Below are positions 14,795 through 15,218 of a DNA stretch of 15,218 nucleotides, one piece after another. The DNA lies in NCBI GenBank assembly GCA_025929125.1, contig JAICMT010000005.1, positions 1-15,218 of the forward strand. Direction: 5' to 3'. Each line of letters opens with the position of its first letter. The first letter of the stretch is position 1. A program made the translations under genes and the position numbers. Below the pieces are notes generated by a model. It ran no database searches. It was given only the letters and a program-made list of their open reading frames with translations, and had not been told where the DNA came from. The DNA is from Acidobacteriaceae bacterium. Lineage in GTDB: Bacteria; Acidobacteriota; Terriglobia; Terriglobales; Acidobacteriaceae.

Positions 14795-15218
14795 ATGTCC
14801 TCAACTCTCAAGCCCAGCAGCCTGCGTACGCCAGCCTCCGCCGTTATCGGCATTCTGGTGCTATCGGCGCTGGCCAGCGCACTCATCTGCTGGCTGGTCT
14901 ACTACCATGCGCCCACCGATGTCGCCGGAACACACCTGCATTCGCTGCCGTTGGTCAACGCCGTCTTGAACGCGCTCGCCACTCTTGCTATTGTGACCGG
15001 GTACGTTGAGATCCGGCGCCGGCGCGTCCTGGAACATCGCGCCTCGATGCTGTTTGCCTTTTTCTTCTCCTCCATCTTTCTCGTCTCCTATCTGGTCAAC
15101 TTCACGCTGCACGGCGAAACCAAATTCAACCGGCTGAGCCCGTGGTGGCCGTTCTACTGGAAGCTGCTGGCGTCCCACATCGTGTTGTCGATCGTTGCCC
15201 TTCCTCTGATCCTGATTA
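14795..15218 (+). CDS. DUF420 domain-containing protein (CtaM-like oxidase assembly protein), partial
   Basis: The first 141 codons of a small polytopic membrane protein that runs off the right edge. It starts at ATG 14795, 16 nt after the ctaB stop, in the same operon. The sequence shows an N-terminal membrane helix (AVIGILVLSALASALICWL), then HLHSLPLVNAVLNALATLAIVTGY, a basic IRRRRVLEHR loop, LFAFFFSSIFLVSYLVNF and a final WKLLASHIVLSIVALPLILI. The 'LPLVNA-x-LNA', 'HRxSM' and 'SHIVL...LPL' elements, with several histidines near membrane faces, are characteristic of DUF420. Relatives such as CtaM are implicated in maturation of heme-copper oxidases, which agrees with the ctaB neighbour. The exact step is not known. 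A short C-terminal portion is outside the window. Confidence 0.88.
   Translation, partial: MSSTLKPSSLRTPASAVIGILVLSALASALICWLVYYHAPTDVAGTHLHSLPLVNAVLNALATLAIVTGYVEIRRRRVLEHRASMLFAFFFSSIFLVSYLVNFTLHGETKFNRLSPWWPFYWKLLASHIVLSIVALPLILI

Noticed and set aside
1..15218. Possible CRISPR arrays, insertion sequences, tRNA genes or phage/defence genes
   Set aside because: No regularly spaced repeats, terminal inverted repeats with a transposase, cloverleaf with CCA-end context, or defence-family motifs were seen; the CPBP protein alone is not evidence of an abortive-infection system.

Overview
This 15.2 kb window is a high-GC (roughly 58-60% by eye) bacterial chromosomal segment of tightly packed, mostly housekeeping genes. 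The protein sequences read most like Acidobacteriota (Terriglobia; Edaphobacter/Terriglobus/Granulicella relatives): the short cold-shock protein with a '[20 protein letters not shown]' core, a DUF4142 protein, a CtaB with a 'NQVLE' motif next to a DUF420 protein, and membrane proteins of the GT-C type. This placement is from memory of such proteins, not from a search. No mobile element, CRISPR array, rRNA or tRNA was seen.

Layout. (1) 1-4296, minus strand: a probable three-gene operon transcribed right to left, consisting of a CPBP-type intramembrane protease, a membrane-anchored penicillin-acylase-family Ntn hydrolase 15 nt downstream, and a polytopic membrane protein (cut by the window edge) whose ATG overlaps the acylase stop codon by 4 nt. 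(2) 4464-5447, plus strand: a DHH-family phosphoesterase, divergent from the operon and convergent with the next block. (3) 5459-9017, minus strand: cdsA, dxr and rseP, the familiar envelope/isoprenoid cluster (CDP-diacylglycerol synthesis, MEP pathway, site-2 protease) but without uppS in the usual place upstream of cdsA. (4) 9266-11397, plus strand: a cold-shock protein with a long leader, then a bacterial family-X polymerase (PolX) with a PHP nuclease domain. (5) 11634-12341, plus strand: a secreted DUF4142 protein with a strong intrinsic terminator. (6) 12377-13699, minus strand: a GT87/DUF2029-like glycosyltransferase whose last codons lie inside that terminator. (7) 13792 to the end, plus strand: ctaB (heme O synthase) followed by a DUF420 (CtaM-like) oxidase-assembly protein, the start of a terminal-oxidase maturation operon.

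The genes fall into three themes. Envelope biogenesis and surveillance is represented by CdsA, RseP, CPBP, the acylase and two GT-C-like membrane proteins. Nucleic-acid maintenance is represented by the DHH phosphoesterase, PolX and the cold-shock protein. Respiratory maturation is represented by CtaB and DUF420. Several start sites appear to be TTG with good Shine-Dalgarno sequences, so simple ATG-based calls would mis-place them.

I did not find a convincing undescribed system. The most interesting points are the CPBP-acylase-membrane protein operon, an inverted repeat where the cold-shock promoter should be, and an intrinsic terminator that doubles as the coding end of the convergent gene.
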